This document shows positions 51,045 to 59,768 of a stretch of DNA of 64,000 bases, piece by piece. A program made the translations under genes and the position numbers. The notes beneath the pieces were generated by a model. It saw only the letters and a program-made list of their open reading frames with translations. It was not told where the DNA came from and did not search any database. The stretch spans positions 248,001 through 312,000 of the forward strand of contig CP107199.1 in NCBI GenBank assembly GCA_025758065.1, in the 5' to 3' direction. Source of the DNA: Lachnospiraceae bacterium. GTDB lineage: Bacteria; Bacillota; Clostridia; Lachnospirales; Lachnospiraceae. Every line of letters starts with the position of its first letter. Position 1 is the stretch's first letter.

Positions 51045-51253
51045 ATGATACCAAGGTCAAAAGGTAATAAATCCGATGTAAGCGTGCTTGCAGGAGGATT
51101 TTTGAACTTGGGATCCGCCAAAAACATAAGTAAGAAGCCATTTTTTGAAGAAAAATGAGCGGATTACGAATGTTTTTAGAATTACGAGAGTGCAAAGCAC
51201 GTAGCAATTCGGTATCAGAGGGGGGATACCTTTTGACCCTAACATCGTATCAT
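51045..51253. repeat. Inverted-repeat element, family D, copy 1
   Basis: ATGATAC...GGTCAAAAGGTA at the left end (51045-51066) and the reverse complement at the right end (51227-51253, with five extra bases) bound about 209 bases. The interior is nearly identical to 52285-52463, including an AAATGAGCGGATTACGAATG segment. It sits directly upstream of the carbamate kinase gene. Confidence 0.75.
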
Positions 51254-51291
51254 GATGTTAAAAATATTTCCTGAAAAGTGAGGTAAGCATT

Positions 51292-52221
51292 ATGGCAAAA
51301 AAGAGGATCGTCATGGCCATTGGCCATAAAGATATGGGAACCAATCTTCCAGAACAGAAGGAAGCCGTAAAGCGCACTGCAAAAGTGATCGCAGACTTTA
51401 TTCAGGACGGCTGGCAGGTTGCCATCGTTCACAGCAACGCACCACAGGTAGGCATGATACATACAGCAATGAATGAATTCGGTAAACAGCACCACGGATA
51501 CAGCTCCGCTCCTATGTCTGTATGCTCCGCTATGAGCCAGGGCTATATTGGTTACGACTTACAGAACGGCATCCGCGCAGAACTGATCAAGCGTGGCATT
51601 TATAAGCCGGTAAGCACTGTTCTTACCCAGGTCACTGTTGATCCTTATGATGAGGCATTTTACACTCCTGTAAAAGTAGTAGGCCGTGTAATGAGTGAAG
51701 AAGAAGCCAAAGAAGAAGAAGCCAAAGGAAACCATGTAAAAGCAGTAGAAGGCGGCTTCAGACGTATCGTAGCCTCTCCTCATCCAGTTGCCATTGTTGA
51801 GATTGATGCCATCAAAGCTTTAATGGACGCTGACCAGATCGTTATTGCCTGCGGAGGCGGCGGCATCCCGGTCATGGAACAGGGATACAATCTTCGCGGT
51901 GCCAGCGCTATTATCGAAAAAGACCTTGCAACAGGCCTTTTAGCAAAAGAGATCGATGCTGATGTTATGATGATCCTTACAAGCGTTGACAATGTTACCT
52001 TAAACTTTGGAACTGACAAAGAAGAGCCCATCCACCATATGACCATTGCTGAAGCAAAGACTTATATGGAAGAAGGCCAGTTTGAATTTGCTTCCATGCT
52101 TCCAAAAATTTCCGCTTCTGTCAACTTCTTAGAGGCCGGAAATGGCCGCAAAGCCATTATCACTTCTCTGGACAAGGCAGAATGCAGCCTGACAGGAGAA
52201 GCCGGAACTACTATCGAATAA
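51292..52221 (+). CDS. arcC: Carbamate kinase, divergent active-site loop
   Basis: The 309-residue amino acid kinase-fold enzyme makes ATP from carbamoyl phosphate. Much of the family sequence is present (SNAPQVGMIHTAMNEF, MSVCSAMSQGYIGYDLQN, ACGGGGIPVMEQG, ILTSVDNVTLNFGTD). The first loop, normally close to A-L-G-G-N-A, reads AIGHKDMGTNLPEQ. GAGG precedes the ATG. It is bracketed by two family D repeats. Confidence 0.85.
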   Translation: MAKKRIVMAIGHKDMGTNLPEQKEAVKRTAKVIADFIQDGWQVAIVHSNAPQVGMIHTAMNEFGKQHHGYSSAPMSVCSAMSQGYIGYDLQNGIRAELIKRGIYKPVSTVLTQVTVDPYDEAFYTPVKVVGRVMSEEEAKEEEAKGNHVKAVEGGFRRIVASPHPVAIVEIDAIKALMDADQIVIACGGGGIPVMEQGYNLRGASAIIEKDLATGLLAKEIDADVMMILTSVDNVTLNFGTDKEEPIHHMTIAEAKTYMEEGQFEFASMLPKISASVNFLEAGNGRKAIITSLDKAECSLTGEAGTTIE

Positions 52222-52284
52222 AAATCATGCGAATATAAAAATCACCGCCTGCTGACGCAGGCGGTTTGTTATTTACAACATATG

Positions 52285-52463
52285 ATGATACCAGGGTCCC
52301 AAGTTCATAAATCCGATGCAAGCTTGCTTGCAGGAGGATTTTTGAACTTGGGACCCGCCAAAAACATGAGTAAGAAGCCATTTTTTGAAGAAAAATGAGC
52401 GGATTACGAATGTTTTTAGAATTGCGAGAGTGCAAAGCACGTAGCAATTCAGTATCAGAGGGG
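52285..52463. repeat. Inverted-repeat element, family D, copy 2
   Basis: From ATGATACCAGGGTCCC at 52285 to AGAGGGG at about 52463, nearly identical inside to the element at 51045 (shared stretches such as AAAACATGAGTAAGAAGCC with one change). GGGTCCCAAGTTC pairs with GAACTTGGGACCC inside it. The right end is merged with the 3' end of the CarD gene, whose stop codon follows directly. Confidence 0.75.
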
Positions 52464-52991
52464 TCAAAAGGCTTCTCCCTCATCAACAGCATACTCCATG
52501 ATCCGTTCTTTAATATATTCATTTACCTTTTCCCTTGATATATCAAGAGCAAGTGAAAGCTCTGAATCCAGATAATCTTCTGCCATGCGAAAATACCGTT
52601 CATCTAAATCCGTCACTTTCTTCTTATGCTCGATCCGGTCCTGTTTTCTTAGATACAAGGCTTTGATCATACTTACCCATACACGGCAGTCACAGGTTTT
52701 CAAGGCCTCTTTATACCGTTCTTCCCTCTGTTTGTCATTTGTTACAGTCATTTCTTTGATCCGGGGGATTTCTTTGATCAGCGCCTCTGCTTCTGGTCTG
52801 GTAAGCAGCAGCCTGGTAATAGTCTTTTCTGAGTCAACCGGTGTCACGATTCTCCCATCCTTCTGGTTACAAGGACGAAGCTCATAATAAAGACGCCCTT
52901 TAGGTCCAACAGGATGATCAATGGTGATAATGTCTGTTACTTTGCAGACTCCACGGATGCCATATACGATATATTGACCTTTCTCGTACAT
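52464..52991 (-). CDS. CarD-family transcription regulator
   Basis: The 175-residue product has an N-terminal CarD/TRCF Tudor-like domain (YEKGQYIVYGIRGVCKVTDI, RLYYELRPCNQKDGRIVTPV) that binds the RNA polymerase beta subunit, and a helical C-terminal domain. AGGTG precedes the ATG. Its stop codon abuts the family D element, so the last residues may have been changed by insertion. Confidence 0.88.
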   Translation of the reverse strand: MYEKGQYIVYGIRGVCKVTDIITIDHPVGPKGRLYYELRPCNQKDGRIVTPVDSEKTITRLLLTRPEAEALIKEIPRIKEMTVTNDKQREERYKEALKTCDCRVWVSMIKALYLRKQDRIEHKKKVTDLDERYFRMAEDYLDSELSLALDISREKVNEYIKERIMEYAVDEGEAF

Positions 52992-53033
52992 AAAATTTAC
53001 ACCTGCTTTCTTTATGTACTCTCAAAACTTTTT

Positions 53034-53196
53034 ATGTTCTCTTGGAATCTTTCTGTACCTGATTTTGTGAGAAGATCTTTTGTCAGTTGTGCCCAAATTT
53101 CTGAGGCGTACGCGGTGCGTACGGTGATGAAATTCGAGTACAATTGGCGGAAAATCGGCCACGAAAGCAGGTGCATGAAAGACTCCGATAGGACAT
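53034..53196. repeat. Inverted-repeat element, family C, copy 2
   Basis: The same length (163 bases) and layout as 39902-40064, including GAGGCGTACGCGGTGCGTAC in the centre. It lies just upstream of the CarD start codon and could carry or disturb its promoter. Confidence 0.75.
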
Positions 53197-53525
53197 TTTT
53201 GTGTTTGAGATTCTTTTTCATGCTCCACGTTCATAGTTTCCTATTTTAGTTTAGCACGATTTTGAAAAAAATGTCAGAGCAAGCAGGTGGTTTTCTTAAT
53301 TTTGTTAGTTTTGCCTAATTATATTCCAGTCTTTTTTGTACATTATTTCAGATTTCAGACAACACCAGAAAAAAATGCCCAGAAAGAAATACTCATGCTA
53401 ATACCATGTATAAAAGAGGCATTGTAAAAAGAGAAAGTACTGTAGAAAGAAATACACACTCAGAAGCCTATAGCGTAGAAAAAGTACATCTTTTCGTAAA
53501 TAACTGTACTGCATCCTAAAATTAC
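53197..53525. other. Intergenic region without a recognised gene
   Basis: About 330 bases between the family C element and the carB terminator. It is AT-rich; no ORF with a ribosome binding site or recognisable RNA structure was seen. Confidence 0.4.
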
Positions 53526-53572
53526 AAAAGCACATGAAATCAGGCATTCAAAACCTGATTTCATGTGCTTTT
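53526..53572 (-). terminator. Strong terminator of carAB
   Basis: AAAAGCACATGAAATCAGG (53526-53544) and its exact reverse complement (53554-53572) form a perfect 19-base stem. It has T-runs on both sides and may stop transcription in both directions. Confidence 0.85.
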
Positions 53573-53601
53573 TAATAAAACCTTTTGGCACCTGCATCAT
53601 T

Positions 53602-56600
53602 TTATGCATTCTTTACAGTTGCAATATCCACCAGTGTCAGCTCTTTTGCACGGTTCTCAAGGCTTGTCACAAGGGCTCTTGCAGTGTCAAGGGCTGTAAG
53701 TACATTTACACCTGTTTCAATGGCATTACGGCGGATCACAAAACCGTCATGGCTTCTTTCAGCGCCCTGTGCTGGTATATCAATGATCAGATCGATCTGA
53801 TGGCCTAATACCAGGTCAAGGATGTTTGGAGACTCCTGCTCCAGTTTACGGATCTCTAACGCCTTTACCCCATGTTCATTTAAGGTTCTTGCAGTTCCCC
53901 TGGTAGCGAATATCTGATAACCTACATTTGCAAATCTGCGGGCAATATCCACTGCCTCTTCCTGCTCATTCTCTCTAATAGTCATGATCATCTTCTTGTA
54001 CTTGGGCAGGCGGATCCCGGCACCTTCAAACGCCTTGTAAAGAGCCTCATTAAAGGTCTTTGCAATACCAAGGCACTCACCTGTAGACTTCATTTCCGGT
54101 CCAAGGCTGATATCTGCACCGCGGATTTTTTCAAAGGAGAATACCGGCATCTTAACAGCAATATAACCAGCTGCAGGCTGCAGTCCTGGATTATAGCCCA
54201 GTTCCCTGATCGTATGGCCGCAGATGATCTGGGTCGCTAACGGAACAATCGGGATACCTGTTACCTTGCTGATATATGGTACTGTACGGGAAGAACGTGG
54301 ATTTACCTCGATGATATATACATCATCCCCGTCTACGATAAACTGGATATTGATCATTCCCTTTACATGGAGAGCCTTAGCCAGTTTTTCTGTGTATTCC
54401 ACAATGGTGTCAACATTATGCTGTGTAATATCCTGTGCCGGATATACGGAAATACTGTCTCCGGAGTGGATACCGGTACGTTCAATATGCTGCATAATAC
54501 CAGGGATCAGGATATCGGTTCCGTCACAGATAGCATCTACCTCAATTTCCTTGCCCATAACGTACTTATCTACCAGGATCGGATGCTCCTGGGCGATCTG
54601 ATTGATGATACCGATAAATTCATCAATATCTTCATCGCAGATAGCGATCTGCATTCCCTGTCCTCCCAGTACATAGGAAGGGCGTACTAAAACAGGATAT
54701 CCTAAAGCATTTGCTGCTTTCTTTGCCTCTTCTGCGGTAAATACAGTATGTCCTGCCGGTCTCGGGATATGGCACTGCTCCAGGATCTCGTCAAAGCGTT
54801 CCCTATCCTCTGCTGCATCTACATCTTCTGCTGCTGTACCAAGGATCGGCACACCCATTTTCATAAGTGCTTCTGTCAGCTTAATAGCAGTCTGTCCGCC
54901 AAACTGTACCACTGCACCGTCCGGCTTTTCAATATCTACAATACTCTCTACATCTTCTGGTGTTAATGGCTCAAAATACAGCTTATCTGCAATATCAAAG
55001 TCAGTACTTACTGTCTCCGGGTTATTGTTGATGATAATGGTTTCGTAGCCTTCTTTGCTGAATGCCCAGGTGCTGTGTACAGAACAAAAGTCAAACTCAA
55101 TTCCCTGTCCAATGCGGATCGGACCGGAGCCAAGAACCAGTACTTTCTTTCTTCCTTCTGTCTTTTCTGCCTCGTTGAAGCTTCCAAAGCAGGAGTAGTA
55201 ATATGGGGTCTCTGCTGCAAACTCTGCTGCACAGGTATCAACCATCTTATAAGCTGCGCGGATGCCATTGTCATAACGCTGCTTTTTGATCTCTTCCTGG
55301 GAAATGCCGGTAAGGCGGGAAATTACATTATCAGGGAACTCAATGCGCTTTGCTTCTGCAAGAAGTTCTGTAGTCAGCTCTTTCTTTCCTTCGCCTACTG
55401 CCTTTAACTCTTTTTCCATCTCTACCAGGATAGCCAGCTTATCGATAAACCAGATATCAATGCGGGTGATCTCATGGATCAGCTCATATGGGAAACCGCG
55501 GCGCAGAGCCTCTGCAATACGCCAGATACGCATATCGTCTACGATTTCCAGTTCTTTTACCAGTCCGGTATAAGAAAGTCCAGTAAAATCATAAGACATA
55601 AGGCAGTCTACATGCTGTTCCAGAGAACGGATTGCTTTCATTAAGGCACCTTCAAAGTTGGTGCAGATACTCATAACTTCGCCGGTAGCCTTCATCTGGG
55701 TTCCTAATGCTCTCTTGGCACTGATAAACTTATCAAATGGAAGTCTTGGCATCTTTACTACGCAGTAGTCAAGCATTGGCTCAAAACTTGCATAAGTTTT
55801 CTTTGTAACCGCATTTTTGATTTCATCCAGAGTATAACCTAAAGCGATCTTTGCTGCTACTTTTGCGATTGGGTATCCAGTTGCCTTGGAAGCCAGTGCA
55901 GAAGAACGACTGACACGTGGGTTTACCTCGATTACACAGTATTCAAAGCTGTCTGGATTTAACGCATACTGCACATTGCAGCCGCCGGTGATGCCCAGTT
56001 CACTGATGATGTTTAAAGCAGAGGTACGTAACATCTGGTATTCTTTATCGCCTAAGGTCTGGGAAGGTGCTACAACGATACTGTCACCTGTATGAACACC
56101 AACCGGGTCCAGGTTTTCCATGTTGCAGACGGTGATCACATTTCCTGCACCGTCACGCATTACTTCGTATTCGATCTCTTTCCAGCCTGCAATACAGCGT
56201 TCTACTAAAACCTGTCCCACACGGGAAAGGCGGAGACCATTTTCCAGGATCTCAGCACACTGCTCCGGGTTCTGTGCAATACCGCCTCCGGAACCTCCCA
56301 ATGTATAAGCAGGACGAAGAACCACCGGGTAACCGATCTGCGCTGCTACTTCCAGACCATGTTTTACATCTTCTACAATGTCAGAAGGAGCAACCGGCTC
56401 GCCGATTTTTTCCATGGTCTCTTTAAACATTTCACGGTCTTCTGCTTTTTTAATAGTAAGAGCTGTAGTACCAATGAGACGCACATTGTGCTTCTCTAAG
56501 AAACCTGCATCTTCCAGTTCCATTGCAAGGTTTAAGCCAGCCTGTCCTCCAAGGGTAGGTAAGATGCTGTCCGGCTTTTCTTTTAAGATCAGCTGCTCTA

Positions 56601-56820
56601 CTACTTCTACGGTCAATGGCTCAATGTATACACGGTCTGCAATGTCCTTGTCGGTCATGATGGTAGCCGGGTTAGAGTTTAAAAGGACAACTTCAATCCC
56701 TTCTTCTTTTAAGGAACGGCAGGCCTGTGTACCTGCGTAGTCAAATTCTGCTGCCTGTCCGATAACGATCGGGCCGGAGCCTAAAACCAGTACTTTTTTA
56801 ATTTCAGGATTCTTTGGCAT
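53602..56820 (-). CDS. carB: Carbamoyl-phosphate synthase large chain
   Basis: The 1072-residue enzyme makes carbamoyl phosphate from bicarbonate, ammonia and ATP for arginine and pyrimidine synthesis. Duplicated ATP-grasp halves are visible: VLVLGSGPIVIGQAAEFDYAG near the start and VLVLGSGPIRIGQGIEFDFCS near residue 565, with PSYVLGGQGM and RPAYTLGGSGGG, then an MGS-like C-terminal domain. The ATG overlaps the carA stop by one base. Confidence 0.96.
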   Translation of the reverse strand: MPKNPEIKKVLVLGSGPIVIGQAAEFDYAGTQACRSLKEEGIEVVLLNSNPATIMTDKDIADRVYIEPLTVEVVEQLILKEKPDSILPTLGGQAGLNLAMELEDAGFLEKHNVRLIGTTALTIKKAEDREMFKETMEKIGEPVAPSDIVEDVKHGLEVAAQIGYPVVLRPAYTLGGSGGGIAQNPEQCAEILENGLRLSRVGQVLVERCIAGWKEIEYEVMRDGAGNVITVCNMENLDPVGVHTGDSIVVAPSQTLGDKEYQMLRTSALNIISELGITGGCNVQYALNPDSFEYCVIEVNPRVSRSSALASKATGYPIAKVAAKIALGYTLDEIKNAVTKKTYASFEPMLDYCVVKMPRLPFDKFISAKRALGTQMKATGEVMSICTNFEGALMKAIRSLEQHVDCLMSYDFTGLSYTGLVKELEIVDDMRIWRIAEALRRGFPYELIHEITRIDIWFIDKLAILVEMEKELKAVGEGKKELTTELLAEAKRIEFPDNVISRLTGISQEEIKKQRYDNGIRAAYKMVDTCAAEFAAETPYYYSCFGSFNEAEKTEGRKKVLVLGSGPIRIGQGIEFDFCSVHSTWAFSKEGYETIIINNNPETVSTDFDIADKLYFEPLTPEDVESIVDIEKPDGAVVQFGGQTAIKLTEALMKMGVPILGTAAEDVDAAEDRERFDEILEQCHIPRPAGHTVFTAEEAKKAANALGYPVLVRPSYVLGGQGMQIAICDEDIDEFIGIINQIAQEHPILVDKYVMGKEIEVDAICDGTDILIPGIMQHIERTGIHSGDSISVYPAQDITQHNVDTIVEYTEKLAKALHVKGMINIQFIVDGDDVYIIEVNPRSSRTVPYISKVTGIPIVPLATQIICGHTIRELGYNPGLQPAAGYIAVKMPVFSFEKIRGADISLGPEMKSTGECLGIAKTFNEALYKAFEGAGIRLPKYKKMIMTIRENEQEEAVDIARRFANVGYQIFATRGTARTLNEHGVKALEIRKLEQESPNILDLVLGHQIDLIIDIPAQGAERSHDGFVIRRNAIETGVNVLTALDTARALVTSLENRAKELTLVDIATVKNA

Positions 56821-57893
56821 CAGTCATTTACCTCCATCATTTTAAGGAAACGGTCAAATAAGTATCCGGAGTCCTGTGGTCCAGGGCATGCTTCCGGGTG
56901 ATACTGTACAGTGAAAATGTTCTTTCCTGTGTATTTTAAACCTTCATTGGTACCGTCATTTACATTAACAAATGCAGGAACTGCGATCTCTGGCTTTACA
57001 GTATTGATATCTACTGCGTAACCATGGTTCTGGGAAGAAATATAGACTCTTCCGGTCTCCAGATCTTTTACCGGATGATTTCCACCTCTGTGACCGTATT
57101 TTAATTTGTAGGTATCCATACCGTTTGCCAGCGCCATCAGCTGATGTCCCAGACAGATAGCAAAAATAGGTACATTGGAATCATACATTTTTTTGATTTC
57201 TTTAATGATCTCAGTATTTTCCTTTGGATCACCAGGACCATTGGAAAGCATGATGCCATCCGGAGCTGCTGCTAAAATTTCTTCTGCAGGTGTATCTGCC
57301 GGATATACAGTAACCTCACAGCCTCTTTCATTTAAGGAACGGGCAATGTTTTTCTTTGCGCCAAAGTCCATTAAAGCTACTTTCTTTCCATTTCCCGGAA
57401 GAACGTATTTTTCTTTGGTTGTGGTAGCCATAACAACACCTGCCACTGTATAGGCTTTCATACGGCTGATAGGATCAGAAAGATCTGAATACTCTTTCGT
57501 CGTGATCATACCGTTCATTGTACCTTTTTCTCTTAATAACTTTGTGAGGGCTCTTGTATCGATACCACAGATACCAGGAATATCATTTTCTGCTAAGAAA
57601 TTCTGAATTGTGTCTTCGCAACGGAAGTTGCTTGGGATTCTTGATAATTCTCTTACAATATAACCATCCGGCCAGGGCTTTAAAGACTCCATATCCTGAC
57701 GACAGATTCCATAATTACCAATCAGAGGATAGGTCATAACAACGGCCTGTCCTGCGTATGACGGATCAGTCAATACTTCCAGATAACCGGTCATAGATGT
57801 GTTAAAAACGATCTCGCTGATCACTTCACGCTGAGAACCAATACTGGTGCCAGTGAACACAGTGCCGTCTTCCAATATAAGATATGCTTTCAT
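56820..57893 (-). CDS. carA: Carbamoyl-phosphate synthase small chain
   Basis: The 357-residue subunit hydrolyses glutamine to supply ammonia to CarB. Catalytic Cys is in PIFAICLGHQLMALA, with HRGGNHPVKDLETGR and YHPEACPGPQDSGYLF giving His and Glu. The N-terminal CPSase_sm_chain domain (GTVFTGTSIGSQ) is intact. A strongly structured region lies upstream of the start codon. Confidence 0.96.
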   Translation of the reverse strand: MKAYLILEDGTVFTGTSIGSQREVISEIVFNTSMTGYLEVLTDPSYAGQAVVMTYPLIGNYGICRQDMESLKPWPDGYIVRELSRIPSNFRCEDTIQNFLAENDIPGICGIDTRALTKLLREKGTMNGMITTKEYSDLSDPISRMKAYTVAGVVMATTTKEKYVLPGNGKKVALMDFGAKKNIARSLNERGCEVTVYPADTPAEEILAAAPDGIMLSNGPGDPKENTEIIKEIKKMYDSNVPIFAICLGHQLMALANGMDTYKLKYGHRGGNHPVKDLETGRVYISSQNHGYAVDINTVKPEIAVPAFVNVNDGTNEGLKYTGKNIFTVQYHPEACPGPQDSGYLFDRFLKMMEVND

Positions 57894-57979
57894 AGGGGGG
57901 ATACCTGTCCTTTCTTATGTTGTGTGTTGGGAGAAAGCCATTTTTCCACGGATATGATACAGCGTGGAAAGCATTTTAC

Positions 57980-58112
57980 GCGGCGCCATCTTCTTGAAAG
58001 TCTTCGTCTTTCAGGAAGCATCGGATGGTCCATCCGATGTACACATCCGGAAACAAAAACGGACTTACAAGCAAGCTTGACATCCGTTTTCATTTCCGGA
58101 TGTGTGCGCCGC
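57980..58112 (-). promoter_or_regulatory. Multi-hairpin region upstream of carA
   Basis: Three strong hairpins follow each other: CTTCTTGAAAG/CTTTCAGGAAG, CATCGGATGG/CCATCCGATG, and ACACATCCGGAAA/TTTCCGGATGTGT enclosing AAAACGGA/TCCGTTTT. The whole is bounded by GCGGCGC (57980-57986) and GCGCCGC (58106-58112). It is either a regulatory leader of carAB or another inverted-repeat element; I see no PyrR-type motif. Confidence 0.5.
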
Positions 58113-58217
58113 TATGGATTTCTGCCCAAATTGTCAAAATTATAATATATATCATTTATTTTTTCAATGCCTTTGAAGGCTAAATTTTTTTGGCTCATAC
58201 TAATCTTTTTTGGCATG

Positions 58218-58237
58218 AAAATTGCTAGGCAATTTTT
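58218..58237. other. Short perfect palindrome with T-run
   Basis: AAAATTGC-TAG-GCAATTTT then T. It is a possible small terminator or an operator between the divergent carA and cyclo-ligase genes. Confidence 0.35.
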
Positions 58238-58326
58238 ACAGGTTATATAAAAAATTCTTGACCTAGAGTATACTACAGGTGTTAAACTAAAAATTGACTA
58301 GATTTTTGATGTTAAAAGGATTAACT

Positions 58327-58917
58327 ATGAAAAAAATTCCAGACTTAACTACACAGAAAAAACAACTTCGCAAAGTTTTAAAAGAACAGCGGAACAGATT
58401 GGACCGTGAAAGCTGTGCTTCCAGTGATAATGCTATTTTTACGAATATCCGCACCTGGGATATTTATCAAAAAGCATATACTATTTTCTGCTTTGTTGGT
58501 ACAGAAGATGAAATCAATACCAAACCGATCATAGAAGATATTTTGAAAAGAGGAAAACGGGCAGGTGTACCAAAATGTATCAGCAAAGGGATCATGGAAG
58601 TATATGAGATCCATTCCATGGATAACCTTGCTCCTGGAAAATATGGCATATTGGAACCAGTCGATACATGTGAAAAACTCTCACCAAAAGAGATTGATCT
58701 GGCTCTTATCCCCTGCTTGTCCTGCGGTCGTGATGGACACCGTCTTGGATATGGCGGTGGGTACTATGACCGGTATTTAAACCATGTAAAAGGAACTCTG
58801 GCCGTCCTATGCCGAAGGGTCCTTATGTGTGATGAGATCCCTATAGAAGACCATGATAAAAACATGGATTTTGTAATATGTGAAGAAGGGATATTAAATA
58901 TCCATTGCAAAAACTAA
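58327..58917 (+). CDS. 5-Formyltetrahydrofolate cyclo-ligase
   Basis: The 196-residue enzyme converts 5-formyl-THF to methenyl-THF with ATP. The signature TQKKQLRKVLKEQRN, GRDGHRLGYGGGYYDRYL and C-terminal DEIPIEDHDKNMDFVI are intact. ATG 58327 follows AAGGA at six bases; upstream TTG codons in the same frame have no such site. Ends in a hairpin terminator. Confidence 0.92.
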   Translation: MKKIPDLTTQKKQLRKVLKEQRNRLDRESCASSDNAIFTNIRTWDIYQKAYTIFCFVGTEDEINTKPIIEDILKRGKRAGVPKCISKGIMEVYEIHSMDNLAPGKYGILEPVDTCEKLSPKEIDLALIPCLSCGRDGHRLGYGGGYYDRYLNHVKGTLAVLCRRVLMCDEIPIEDHDKNMDFVICEEGILNIHCKN

Positions 58918-58942
58918 GTCTTCTTAAGAATCTTAGTTTTTC
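58911..58942 (+). terminator. Terminator overlapping the cyclo-ligase stop codon
   Basis: AAACTAAG (58911-58918) pairs with CTTAGTTT (58932-58939), followed by TTT. The loop holds the palindrome TTCTTAAGAA. Confidence 0.75.
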
Positions 58943-59028
58943 GTCAAATTAACAGAAAAGTGATATTTTTGTCTTTTTCCTATGCTATACTGAATGCATC
59001 TAAAATACCCAAAACAGGAGGCATGCAT

Positions 59029-59664
59029 ATGAATGACGAAAACAAACTTGTCATTACCATCGGAAGACAATTTGGCAGCGGTGGCTGTGAAGTAGGAACC
59101 AAACTGGCTCAGGAACTTGGACTAGACTTTTATGACAAAAACATTCTCCGCATGAATTCTGACGAAAGCGGCATTGAAGAGAGTTTCTATTACCTTGCAG
59201 ATGAAAAAGCTGGAAATAAGCTGCTGTACAAGATCATTAAAAGCCTTACTCCTGAAAAAGGCGCTCCTTCTTTTGGTTCTGACCTGATATCTACAGACAA
59301 TCTGTTCCGCTTCCAGTCTGAAGTGATCCGGAAGCTGGCCGCTGAAGAAAACTGCATTATCATGGGCCGCTGCGCTGATTATGTTCTGGAAGGCATGGAA
59401 GGCCTGGTGCGCATATTTATCTATGCAGACATGGATTTCAGGGAAAAACGTACCATTGAAAAAGAATATTATGCTGCAAAAGATGCTAAGAAAAATATCA
59501 AGAGGATCGACAGAGAAAGACGGGATTATTTCCGCTACTATACTGGAAAAGAATGGGAATCCCCTGATAATTATGATCTGATGATCAACACTGCAGCTGT
59601 TGGGATCAATGGCGCAGTAGAAACCATAAAAAATTATCTTAAGACCCGTGGATTTCAGATTTAA
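59029..59664 (+). CDS. Cytidylate kinase-like P-loop protein
   Basis: The 211-residue product has a P-loop, VITIGRQFGSGGCEVGTKLAQ, and a nucleotide-binding pattern of the cytidylate kinase-like (Pfam Cytidylate_kin2) family, with CIIMGRCADYVLEG and RDYFRYYTGKEWESPDNYDLMINT. The substrate is unknown; these are not the housekeeping Cmk. ATG 59029 follows AGGAGG at seven bases, so the longer upstream frame is dropped. Confidence 0.85.
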   Translation: MNDENKLVITIGRQFGSGGCEVGTKLAQELGLDFYDKNILRMNSDESGIEESFYYLADEKAGNKLLYKIIKSLTPEKGAPSFGSDLISTDNLFRFQSEVIRKLAAEENCIIMGRCADYVLEGMEGLVRIFIYADMDFREKRTIEKEYYAAKDAKKNIKRIDRERRDYFRYYTGKEWESPDNYDLMINTAAVGINGAVETIKNYLKTRGFQI

Positions 59665-59714
59665 AAGCATCTTATGATCTCTTCCCTATCATTTTTCTTC
59701 AGATCAGTCATAAT

Positions 59715-59767
59715 AAAAATGCCTTCTCATATACTGGAAACGACGGTATAAAAAAGAAGGCATTTTT
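59715..59767 (+). promoter_or_regulatory. Hairpin that hides the ribosome binding site of the next gene
   Basis: AAAAATGCCTTCT (59715-59727) pairs exactly with AGAAGGCATTTTT (59755-59767). The right arm contains AGAAGG, the only ribosome binding site for the ATG at 59769, and ends in a T-run, so it is both a terminator and a translation block for transcripts from upstream. Confidence 0.65.
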
Positions 59768-59768
59768 T

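Noticed and set aside
58113..58326. 6S RNA upstream of the 5-formyl-THF cyclo-ligase gene, as in enterobacteria
   Set aside because: The gap is short, has no long closed-bubble structure that I can see, and the neighbour link is not expected in Clostridia.
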